In this document: in pieces, positions 35,743 to 46,699 of the stretch | Layout: each line of letters starts with the position of its first letter | Numbering within the stretch: the first letter of the stretch is position 1 | Origin: Saxidomus purpurata | Taxonomy: Eukaryota; Mollusca; Bivalvia; Venerida; Veneridae | Direction of reading: 5' to 3' | Assembly: GCA_022818135.1 (NCBI GenBank) | Contig: JAFMSR010000015.1 | Location: 1,045,002 to 1,109,001, forward strand | Length of the DNA stretch: 64,000 bases | Made by a program: the position numbers and the translations under genes | The notes under the pieces: generated by a model | Told to the model about the DNA's origin: nothing | The model's database searches: none | Seen by the model: the letters and a program-made list of their open reading frames with translations, nothing else

Positions 35743-36986
35743 TCATCTGAGAAGTTACACCAATACAATATCATGCAATGGCATTGTATACGTTGTCATA
35801 ATGTACATTTTCCTCAAGGGGCTTTTGTCGTGTTTTCATGCTGTCGTGTTTTCGGGGTCACGACGAAAATGGATTTGTTTTTGTTTCGTGTTGTCGTGTT
35901 GGCGACTACGCCAGACGACAGCATACCATGGCATAAATCAGCCAATGCTCATTTCTGTTGTTAATAATATATTGCATAAATAAAATTGTTATTGTTTTTT
36001 CCTGAAATTAAGACTGTTTTTCGTAAAGAATCAAACAGATCACGATAGGTTTTCGTTCAGAAATAATGTTACATTTGTATCCAACATAAGATCGGTTGAA
36101 CATGTTATCACTTTACCGTCTTTATCGTGTTCTCTCTAAATGTAATTGTAATATTAATACATGTATTGTGCGTTAACGGATAATAACGGATGATACAACC
36201 CCTGGTAAGTTAAACATGTTTTAAAGTTAATATACAACGTATTGCATGTAATTTATACTGTATCTTTGAATAACAAAGATTGTTGATATAACGTTATTGG
36301 TGTTTGTGTTTAAAACACATTCGTCGCCAAATCCAAGTCGTATTTTTAAATTAGCATGGGAAATCAAATGAAACTGAATAAAAGAGTGGAGTAAGCATGT
36401 CATCATACAGAATGAATGAAATAATAAAACAGGTGCTAGTTTGTCGATGACTTTGAGTTGAACTGATAATTTTTGGTCTATTATCCTAATATTACCACAC
36501 CAATCAGATAACATGACTGGAGTTTTTATGTCAACGACCTAATTCTTCATATCAGTATTGAGATAATACCGTAAGTACATCTCAGGGTCAGTCTGACGTT
36601 GGTCACTTTTAAATCATAGACAGCTTTGGTTTTGTTCTCTTATCTATTTTCTTGTTCTTTTACCATTAATTTTGAAGCTGCGCTTTATTGTGTATCCGTG
36701 AATCATTTTAGAATAACATGTGATGATGTATTAATTATCACGCGCAATGGTTCTAGAATCTTGTGCAGAAACATGATTCTTTTTTAATAGAATCTTGTTA
36801 CTTGTAACTAAAAAAGTGTAAATGGAAAAACAATATTGAATAGAAACCTAGTTTCATATAAAGGGCTATTATTTTCGAGAACAATACATTAGAATTGAAT
36901 AAGTGTCTTTTCTGCAAGCTGTTTGTTCATTCACATTGTGTATGACAAGCCGTCTCCAAGACCAAAAAATCGAACCCATTGACAAT

Positions 36987-37131
36987 CTGTAACCATCCCG
37001 GAGGTTGCGGATTCGAGCCCCAAGACCTAACCTCTTATGACACCAGTACTGGTTTTCCTGGAAGCAGACTCGAGAGTGACTCAATAAGCTTCAAGCTTTC
37101 CTCACGATCGAGCTAGAATAAATTAATATAG
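36987..37131 (+). repeat. tRNA-derived SINE S1, copy 3 (5' truncated)
   Basis: B-box side 'ggttgcggattcgagcccc' and body 'cctggaagcagactcgagag', 'tgactcaataagcttcaagc'; the A-box half is degraded. Confidence 0.7.
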
Positions 37132-37132
37132 A

Positions 37133-37390
37133 CAAAGGACAGTCTGTATCCAAGGACAGTCTGTATCCAATGACAGTCTGTATTTAAGGACAGACTGTAT
37201 CCAAGGCCAGTCTGTATCCAAGGCCAGTCTGTATCCAATGACAGTCTGTATCCAAGGCCAGTCTGTATCCAAGACCAGTCTGTATCCAAGGCCAGTCTGT
37301 ATCAATGAACAAGCTGTATCCAAGGACAGTTTATGTCCAAGGCCAGTCTGTATCCAATGACAGTCTGTATCAAAGGACAAACTGTATCTA
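37133..37390 (+). repeat. 17-bp minisatellite
   Basis: About 15 copies of 'gtctgtatccaaggcca' with 'atgaca' and 'aggaca' variants. Located about 700 bp before the DHDH start codon. The antisense reading frame is a by-product of the repeat. Confidence 0.9.
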
Positions 37391-38070
37391 ACCGATATTC
37401 CTGAAGTACAAGTTACAAGTATCTATTTCTATCTACGTCCACAGAAGTCACATGTCGTATACACAAAGGCTACACGTATAATAAACAGGCTTTTATCTAT
37501 AAAGGTAAGTATATTGTATCAAAAAGTAGGGAGCTACTGTACACCTGACCAGAAGCAAAGAAAACATTACTAAACAAAATATTCACTGTAGAAAACTTCA
37601 ACTACATTTTTTAGCAATTTGGTATATGAAATAAGAGGCTATTTTGTTTATAAAGTATACAAAAAATTGAAGGACAAAATTCATGTTCGGGACTATCACG
37701 GACCTTAAGGGCATTTCACTATGAAATGTGAATTATATTCTGACAGCGCGGATGAGCAGGCTGATTTTACCCGTCACAAAAGCCTCAATCTAACATAGTT
37801 ATCGTATAACGTTTGTTTGTTTCTCTGGTTTTAACGCCCGTTTCAACCTTATTTTAGTCATTATAGAAGATGGGAAAGACTAGAGAGAGACCCAGTACTT
37901 AAAACTATCTTTCGTAAAAAAACTCTTAACAATTTGACCAGACGACCACAGAGCAGGACGTTGTGTTATGATAAGGCTGATTTGTTAAATAAATTCTTAC
38001 AGGTCGTCTGCTACAAAAGTCTTGCCTCTTCTGTTCACATTTCATCAAGTGAAAGATTTGTATTTAAGTC

Positions 38071-41000
38071 ATGGCCACCAGATGGGGCTGCGTTGGACCT
38101 GGAAAGATCTCCTGGGATTTCTTTCTTGCCATAACAGAGAACCTGCCCCAAACGGAACATGAGGTATAGTATATGTATATCATATTTGTATTACAATTGT
38201 AAATGTATTCAGAAAAGAAAGTAACAATAGACGAATATACATGTTAAGAGGCAATTAAAATAATGCTTCCCGTAAATGTTTTGTGCGAACATAGATTATG
38301 GCGACCAATTACATTGAAACAGATCTTCAACTTGACACTGCAATTAAAAAGTTCGTCTGAAGTTCATTTATATAAAAAAATCCCAGATACGTCACAGGGT
38401 CACCACGGTTGAATGATAAGACCGTTTTTCAATAACAGTCATTTATATGCATAAAATTAGGATTTCATTTACATAAATTGGGTGTATTTCGCAATGCTTA
38501 TATTTTCGCACTTTTTGCGAACTCCCCACAGTGACTGTGCTAATTAAAAGATTTCGAAAAAGCTTAATTCCACATAGATTAGTAAATAGAGAATTCCAAT
38601 GTCGTGTGTTGTAACGTCACGAATAATGTCTACCTCAGCTATTAAACCGCAAATTTTTCACGAATGAAGTCGGTCTCAGCTATTAAATCGCGATTTTTTT
38701 ACGATTAAAGTTAGTCTTAGCTATTAAACCGCATAATTTTCAAGAATTTATTCGGTTTCCTTCAAAACACTCCCTTTCAGCTTGTAGCAGTTTCATCCAG
38801 GGACCAAGCTAGGGCCAAAACATTTGCAGAGAAGTTTGGATTCAAGAGGGCCTACGGTTCGTACGATGAACTGGCTGACGATAAAGACGTAGGTATGGAT
38901 TTAAAATGTGTCATCATTGAGAACACCAAAACTTCTAAAACAGTACTGCTAAATGTAAAATTTATGTAATTATCGGTTGGTAAGTTAAATGTTAATCTTT
39001 TCTAAAGTTAACCACTTCAGTAGTTACGTGTTAAAAGTCCTGAAACAGCATATAGTACAGTAGCGATTGTCTAAAAAAAACGGAAATGTCGTAATGATTG
39101 AAAGAGAAAAGCTTTGGATAAAATCAAAGTCCCTTGCATGTCGCATGTATTTTCTGATATAAACCGAGAAACCGAAGAGCTGCCAAAAAGTAGAAAAGTG
39201 CACCAGAACCCAACAGCTACATTTTGCAGTGCCTTTTCAGGCCTCGTTTCATCTGTTTATATTCATATAATCACACAAGAAGCCCGGTAATCAAAACTAG
39301 GATCCTATTTGTCCCGGATCTTAACTTTTATATTTTACCACCGAAGTATCCGGTAAACTGGAAAAAGGAAGTCTACTGGAAACTTCGGTGGTAAGATATA
39401 TATGTTGGTTTAAATGGCATTTTTTCAAGAAAAACCAGCTGAATATGGTGTGGTACAAAAGGTAGAGGAAAAAAGCTTACCCAAACACCAAACCTTCACG
39501 CTACCAGTATGAAAAATAACTTTCCAAATATGATTTTCTTATTGACTGGGAGGTCAATTTAAAGAAAAGAACAACTGCATGCAGGGTTGCTTCCCTTCCA
39601 CGCCGAAATCTCTACCAAAACACAATCAACTATCATTTTATCAGTCCGATTTTTTATATCTAAAGCACCAACTTCAAATACTAATGCGGCATAATCATTA
39701 ATTTAACACATTTAAATGAACAGCAACCAAAAATTGCTTTTATAAAACTGTCACCAAAAATACACTATGTGCAGTAAGATGCGCATAATGTCACTTTAAA
39801 CATATTTATTTGCCAAGTTTTTACAAAACATATATAATTACAATCCAATGTACACTGCAAAAAGTTAAGATCTTGGACAAATACGATCCTGTTTTGGTTA
39901 GCTTACATATATCTAACTCTTACCACGATCAAGTGTTCATCTGTCAACTTGGACAGAACAATTACTTTGTCAAAGGGGCGTTCGCTGAAAATTTATGGAC
40001 TGAAACCGAACGGTGGAGATCATGGTCAGACTGTACTAGTCGTAAAGGTCATGGCCTAGTTGTTAGAAACTTGAATCGAATCAGCTTACAGTCTGTAAAC
40101 TTTAAGGATTAGTTCTACATTTTTACAACAGATTCGTGTATTTCAAAATAATACCGTAGTACTAAAAAATGGAAAAACATGTACCCAACAAGAATTATTT
40201 TTTTCAATTAAAAGTTAATCGATGGATGGGTTACATGTGCATGTATGTAACAACCGGTTAAAGCCTTGAACTACCGGGTCCACATCGTTTGCCGCCAGCC
40301 GGGTAAGGGATAAACAGTCCATCTAGTGTAACAGTTCTAGTCTTATGTTCGAGTATTTTTTAACAGAGGTAGTGTATATTGGGACGTTAAACACGAGTCA
40401 TGCCGAACTGTCAATCAAAATGCTGAAAGCCGGAAAACACGTGATATGTGAGAAGCCAATGGGAATGAACTCCAAACAAGTCAAACAAGTATTAGACGTT
40501 GCTAAGGAACAGAATCTACTTTTTGTAGAGGTTAGTAACGTCAAGCAGATATGGAATATGTAAAATTTTCATTTCTCTCGGGTCAGTACAGTGGTCATAT
40601 GCGTCGGTATAACAGCTGCCCGAAGCCGACCAATCAAAGACTAATATTGGCGTTTGATAAATCTCATATACAACAGTTCATTTCCAATCGTTTTCCTCGC
40701 ACAAAGTGTACATGCATGACCTTTCTAACGTAGCAAGGGCAATTGAATAAAGTCCAACGATTGAGATTATGTATTTTAAAAAATGTTTGTTTTCGGTTTA
40801 GAGCGGTACAGTTTTAACCCTCGTAACTCGTAAAAAAGCACTTCTGGTACTTGGATCTTTCACCCAAACAAGCAGCTGTTCTCTTGGACAACGTTTTATA
40901 AATAGGTCACATATTAAGCATATTGTGTTGCATAATGTGGGAAATCGTTTGGCATTAATTTATATTTATATAATTATGTTGAACATAATTCGATTACATT

Positions 41001-44000
41001 GCTCAAGTGCAGTTTTGCACAAGGAAGGCGATTTAAACTAGTAAAAAGTAAACTATTGTACATGTATATGGCAATCTTTGTAATTGGTAGACTTTGGGCA
41101 GTTGCGATTAATAGGTCAGGGCCTACTACTGGAAGTGACTGGCCGGAAGCAAACATAATATATCATAGCAAATACATACCAATTTATATTTCCGAGACCT
41201 AATTCGTGGATTCTTTCTGAACGAGATCTTGCTACCGCTGTGTACATTATAATATCACTACGAAATTCTGAATAAACGCGTTTTGCAAGCAAAAACAGTT
41301 TAACAATCAACAAATGGGTTATTTGGGAACACTTACTGCCAACTTCTCATTTGGAAACCGAAATCTATTCCCGTAGTCCATTAAAATATTTTCTGTTTAC
41401 CATTTTCGCTTCGCCGGCAGACATATTTAGAATTATGAGATGACTGACGTCATCACACAACTAAAAAGGTAGTACTGAACAATTTCAAATAACGATTTCT
41501 TATTGGACGCTTGAACTGGAGCATTAATCGGTATTTGAAATTGTTCAGTACTACCTCCCTAAACAAATATGTCTGCCGGCGAAGCGAAAATGGTAAACAG
41601 AAAGTATTTTAATGGACTACGGGAATAGATTCGGTTTTCAAAAGAGAAGTTGGCAGTAAGTGTTCCCAAATAACCCATTTGTTGATTGTTTAACTGTTTT
41701 AGCTTGCAAAACGCGTTTATTCAGAATTTCGTAGTGATATTATAATGTAAACAGCGGTAGCAAGATCTCGTTCAATACGCGTGTTTGGAGTGAAACTTTC
41801 GATTTCGAAAGAATTTGCATCATAAGTAGAACTATTTGCTAAAGGAACCTGTACATTTTCGGAAAGCAAAATATATCTACTATTGATTAGTTTAAAGTTT
41901 GACTTCATAGACCATACGTCGGCTAAAAAATCTGCATCTGTTTGAGATGTGTCAAAATAAGATCGCGATTTCGGCTTGCGGAGTTAGACCCCTTTTCTTA
42001 TGTATATATACGTAAAATGGATTTTTGTCAGAAAATGATCAGAAAACACATATAAAACACCCGTTTAGTGTAAAAGGTACACACCGTCCCCCTGTGCACC
42101 TACCTTGACCATTTACAAACACAACTCGTCGCTCTGTCATTCCAAGTTTGCAATAGCATAATTATATACCGGGTATATTGCACGAATAAATCGTGGCTAT
42201 TGTCAATACAAGTGTTCGCAACGTTGCTCGCCTTTTTACTTCAAACTCCGAGCCGCATGATTTTACCGTGGTCTTTGAGGCAAACAGAAAAAACAATTTA
42301 GTTGCTTGCTAACCACCATGGAATAAATGAGGTAGTTGGTGTAATATTGTATAACACTGAAAAACAATCTACTTTTTGTGGTCTAAGTCTTCGCTCGCTG
42401 CGCTTGTCTCCAAATTTCATAGACAACGGCTACCCGTGGTCTATCCATGTGACATAAATACACACTCCGAAAAAGTCAATAACTTTGTGTAAGTTACACT
42501 AGCCCGTTCACAACATTTCAAACAAGTTTTGCAAGTTTGACAGACTGTAACGAGCGACCTTTATGTTCTTAGAATGTTTGCTTGTATAAACTACGGTTTC
42601 CTTTGTAAGTCTAAAAATGAATCTAGAAAACGGACTGTCAGCTTGCCCGGATTACAGCTGTAGAACACTGCAAGAGCCTTCTAATAAGTCGCAAGTGACA
42701 GGACTTATATAGAATACAGACTAAATATATGAGGTCAACCGTGTAGAATAATTTTGTTGTTCCTTTTTCTTACCTAGGCAGTGTGGAGTCGCTGGTTCCC
42801 GGTGTATTTACAATTACAAAAGGAACTCTTAGATGGATCAGTAGGGGACCCTAGACTGGTGCAAGCCAACTTCTGTGTACCTAACGCCAGTGCTGAAAGG
42901 GTAAAAAACATCCAACTTGGCGGAGGCAGTCTGCTAAACATTGGAATTTATGTCGTGCAGTTTGCATGCTTAGTTTATAAAGAAATGCCGGAAAGTATAA
43001 CGGCTGTTGGCAATATGAGTGGAGGTTTGTTGAAATATTCAGTTTCAAAGCTGTTTGTTAAGAATTTATAATGGCAAAAACTTAGCAGAAACCATTATTG
43101 AAAATACTAAAATACAATGTATCACCATTCCACGGTCAGGCCACTTTAGGTTTGACCGCATCTGTCCACCTATAAGTAATGAAAATTGCTCACTCGTTCA
43201 TTCTAATTGGTTGGTCTCACTGATTGATTTCACAATGAGGTGTGTTTCAAGAGAGTGTAACTCCACTTGTCGGTTTTCACAGTGTACAACATCCTGCGCT
43301 GCTGACTGCAGTTTACGACGGTGACAGCAGTTTAAAATAAAAACGTGTGGAGGTTGTACACTGTGGTCACGTTCCTTCTTCATTAGTTTAGTAATTTTAG
43401 TATTTTTACTTCCTTCATATGTATTTTTCAATCTGTGATCTTCATCTAGATGTGGACGAAAGTGCGTGTATTATACTGAAATACAAAAATGGAGCACTGG
43501 CCAATCTAACGTACCATTCAAACGCCGGCAGAGGAAACAATACAGCCTGTATACTAGGGACTAAAGGTCGCATTGAGGCAAGTAAAATGTTACCCGTACA
43601 TTAATGATGATTAAAATTTACACAATCCCCTATAGCAATACGTCATGTCATTTTAAGGTTAACAAATCCAAGTCCATGTTTCTATTCAAACAAAAAAACA
43701 AAAATAATAACAAGACATTTATGCGCGTGCGATTCGGAAATCTTTGCTTTCAAAACAAAACCTAAATTTGACCATGATTTTGCAGGTTGCAGACCCATTC
43801 CATTGTCCGACTGGCATGAAGAGCCCATCAGGAACGTACACGTTCACTCTTAAAGACGGGGAATATAATTTTGGCAACAGTGCAGGACTTCAGTACGAGG
43901 CTGCTGCTGTCAGAGATTGTATAAGAAACGGTAATCTAACCACAGGGTGCTTGATGGTTTATGTACTTTTTTCAATGGGCACTTGAAAGTTTCACTAGGT

Positions 44001-45011
44001 GATTAATGATAAGCATGTTTTACTGGGAACTTGATGGTTTAAGCACATTTTTCAGTTGTGCATGGTGGTTTATTAATAAACCCTTTTTCAGTGGGCGCTT
44101 GATAATTTTATGAGCTTATTCAGTAGACGTTTGACATTTTTACCTTTTTTCAGTAAAAACACTCTTTTTTAGCGGGTACTTGCCGTTTTACCATTTATGA
44201 GTGTTTGATAGATAACAATTTGGTTACGTATAGTTATGGTCTTCTGGTAGGGCCGCCGCCTTCTCTCTAATAATTGAATGGAAGATTACGGAAAGATGAC
44301 GATGTGGGAAGTAACGATGGCGATGCACAAAGCTACGATGGAAAACATCGCGTATCGTCATCGTGACATCACGTATCGCACATCGCCATCGTATCTTCGC
44401 GTAATGACATCGTAACTTCGAGTAATGACATCGTAACTTCGTGTAATGACATCGTATCTTCGCGTAATGACGTCGTAACTTCGCGTAATGACATCGTAAC
44501 TTCGCGTAATGACATCGTAACTTCGCGTAATGACATCGTATCTTCGCGTAATGACATCGTATGTTCGCGTGATGACATCATAACTTCGCGTAATGACATC
44601 GTAACTTCGCATCTTGCTACCGTTAATGTGTCATCATAACTTCGCCCATCGCCATCGTGATCGCAACTTTGCGTAATGACATAGTAACTTCGCGTAATGA
44701 CATCGTAACTTCGCGCATCGTTAACGTTGCTTCGCGTTATCGCCCAATAAATTATTAAAGAGAAGGTGATGGCCGTAATGGAACACCGTATGTTATGCAT
44801 TTATTAATAAAGTCTTTTTTCAATTTAGCTACCACGAAGGTTTTTAAAGTGCAGACAATAACGACATTTTTATTCTATTTTTAATCAAAGCACTTGTATT
44901 TCAGGACTGAATGAAAGCCCCACTTTTTCACACGCTGATAGTGAAATGATCCATAAAATCATGGACGAAGTACGGAAGCAATTAGGAATGAAGTATCCAG
45001 ACTTTGATTAA
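38071..45011 (+). CDS. DHDH: Trans-1,2-dihydrobenzene-1,2-diol dehydrogenase-like (Gfo/Idh/MocA)
   Basis: Seven exons: 38071-38163, 38781-38892, 40367-40530, 42778-43024, 43450-43577, 43786-43930, 44905-45011 (996 nt, 331 aa; human DHDH is 334 aa). Phases 0, 1, 0, 1, 0, 1 all agree. The family oxidises dihydrodiols and some sugars with NADP+ in the cytosol. The N-terminal Rossmann fold starts MATRWGCVGPGKIS; ICEKPMG gives the catalytic Lys98; the C-terminal domain has GGGSLLNIGIY with Tyr181 and later ILGTKGRIE. Intron 5 uses a GC donor (GAG|GCAAGT at 43578). The conserved Asp of the DIGIY motif is Asn177 (codon AAC). Tandem AATAAA signals at 45287 and 45298 follow the stop. Introns carry a MITE (39415), a foldback (41218) and a minisatellite (44385). 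Confidence 0.92.
38630..38760 (+). repeat. Three tandem copies of a repeat of about 50 bp
   Basis: 'cagctattaaaccgcaaatttttcacgaat'-like units repeat three times immediately upstream of DHDH exon 2, in intron 1. Confidence 0.6.
39415..39800. mobile_element. Second copy of the 401-bp TIR element
   Basis: Nearly identical along its length to 14075-14452, with shared 'ccagctgaatatggtgtg', 'gaacaactgcatgcagg' and 'cagcaaccaaaaattgcttt'. It keeps the right terminus 'atgcgcataatgtcacttta' but not the left one. Small deletions differ between copies. Intron 2 of DHDH. Confidence 0.8.
41218..41774. mobile_element. 557-bp foldback element in DHDH intron 3
   Basis: 'tgaacgagatcttgctaccg' at 41218 is mirrored by 'cggtagcaagatctcgttca' ending at 41774. 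Arms of about 245-285 bp are near-identical inverses, including 'ttcgcttcgccggcagacat'. The left arm has an extra stretch of about 30 bp with 'ctgacgtcatcaca'. The central spacer is about 25 bp. Confidence 0.88.
44385..44730 (+). repeat. 21-bp minisatellite in DHDH intron 6
   Basis: About 15 units of 'cgtaacttcgcgtaatgacat'. The unit is a multiple of three, so the minus strand reads a seven-residue cycle (SYDVITR); this is a repeat artefact, not a gene. Confidence 0.9.
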
Positions 45012-45286
45012 ACTGAAATACCGGCTGGAAAACACGTGTGTTGACAACATATATATCTCAGTTAATTATGACAGAGATAAGTCACACCAATATGAAAGGA
45101 ACAGAAAAAAGGGAATAGTAGAAAGAAAACTTCGAAAACGGTTGATCTGAAAATATTGTTCATTTTAACGTGTTTTGTTGCAACGTTCGCTTTACGGTAT
45201 TGGCATATGTATGGTAATGGATTTTTGAAAGAACAAGAAGATCTATATTCTTCTCTTTTCTCTTTTTCTATACTCGTTTAATCATA

Positions 45287-45303
45287 AATAAACAATGAAT
45301 AAA
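45287..45303 (+). terminator. Tandem poly(A) signals of DHDH
   Basis: AATAAA at 45287-45292 and 45298-45303, about 280 nt after the stop codon. Confidence 0.6.
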
Positions 45304-45369
45304 ATTATTCTAATAAAGAACCTTAAGATGCAGTTTCTGTTTTGTGTAAACAAAGATGTTACGTTAGCT

Positions 45370-46260
45370 AACTTGATATTGTAACTAGTTTAATTATCCA
45401 ATAACGTCAGACGGCTTTGACCTAGACGTGTCAAACTTGGAAGGGAAATCGGTCATGGATATTAGATATCATATTGTTTATTTTGAAGTCACTGAGTCAA
45501 ATGTCAAGGCCACGATGACTTTGCGTTTAAAAACAGTTTACACCCAAGAACTTGAGAAGGCTATGACCTAGATGATTCAAACTTGATAGGGACATTAGCC
45601 ATGGACAGTAAATGAGTGCTATTTATTTTGAGATTTTTTATTTAAAGGACAAGGTCACAGTCACCTAGCATTTAAAACGGTTTCCGCTCAATAACTGAGC
45701 TCAAACTATGGACATTGGGCATGGACAGTAAATGAACCTATTCATTTGGAGGTCACTTAGTCAAAGGTCAATGTCACAGTGACCTTCCTTTTCAAAAACC
45801 GCTTCTACTTAATAACTTGACAATGTTTTCATATGATGTCTTCAAACTTGTCAGGCTTGTACTTTATGAAGTCTTAATGATCCCTGTTGATTTCTATGTC
45901 ACTTAGTCAAAAGTCTAGGTCAGATTGACCATGCATTTAGAAATTGTTTCTGCTCAATAAGTAAAAAATGTATATGACCTCTAGACTTCGGGGTCGATAG
46001 GTTGAAGTTTAACGTCACAGAGCCAATGAATTTAAAATGTTTCTTCTCAAAAACACAAGAAAGTATTCAAACTTCCTAGGATTAGAGTTTATTAAAAGAA
46101 AATAATCCCTTTGGATTTTTGGGTTGAAAGGTCAATGTCGCAATAATATCATGCTTAAAAATCTGTTTCTGCTTAATGACTCAACATCGCTTTGATCTAG
46201 TGTCTTCAAACCTGCTAGGATCATTGTCTATGTGAATTTGATGACCCCTATTGCTCTCTA
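45370..46260 (+). repeat. Divergent tandem dispersed repeat
   Basis: Units of about 145-170 bp with 'atgacctagatgattcaaac', 'catggacagtaaatga', 'ttgaggtcacttagtcaaag' and 'gtcacagtgacc' variants. No frame conserved. Confidence 0.65.
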
Positions 46261-46699
46261 ATGTTTTCCTGGCCACTAGAGCATCAGCAATGTATTACGT
46301 TGCAGTTGGGATGGGAGTTACAAACATCTCTTATTTATTTAGAAAACGTTGTGGCCGAAAATGGCACCGTTAAAAGTTAGACGTTGAAACTGTCATATAC
46401 ATGTACAACATTTAATTAATTATGAGTTTGGTCATCCTCTTGAAGTTGAACTTAATATGTGTATATTGCTGAACGAAATGCGCGAGAGGAAAAAACGCAG
46501 TTGCGTAAACATCACAAGGAACGAGACACATCAAGCGTTGCATCTCTTATCATTAAAGAGAAAGTATTCAGTGTTAGATCCTTTCCTTGCCATCAATACA
46601 AGGATCATGTTGACTGCAAACTCAATCTGGCATAAAAAGAAGCAAGTGGTGATATTTTTGACACTGACTGGCAAGAGTAAAACAGTAAGATCTCAAGAC

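Larger units (their letters stand above)
34994..38070. other. Intergenic region, mosaic gene to DHDH (head to head)
   Basis: The two genes diverge from here, so both promoters should lie within. It holds SINEs S2 (35345), S1 (35548 and 36987) and a 17-bp minisatellite (37133-37390). I see nothing recognisable in 35760-36960 or 37400-38070 and no clear TATA assignment. Confidence 0.6.

Noticed and set aside
37123..37380. 85-aa minus-strand repeat protein
   Set aside because: Translation of the 17-bp minisatellite.
39810..40112. 100-aa ORF in DHDH intron 2
   Set aside because: No homology seen, no splice support, lies between two good DHDH exons.
44358..44800. 84- and 143-aa minus-strand repeat ORFs
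   Set aside because: Translation of the 21-bp minisatellite, whose length is a multiple of three.
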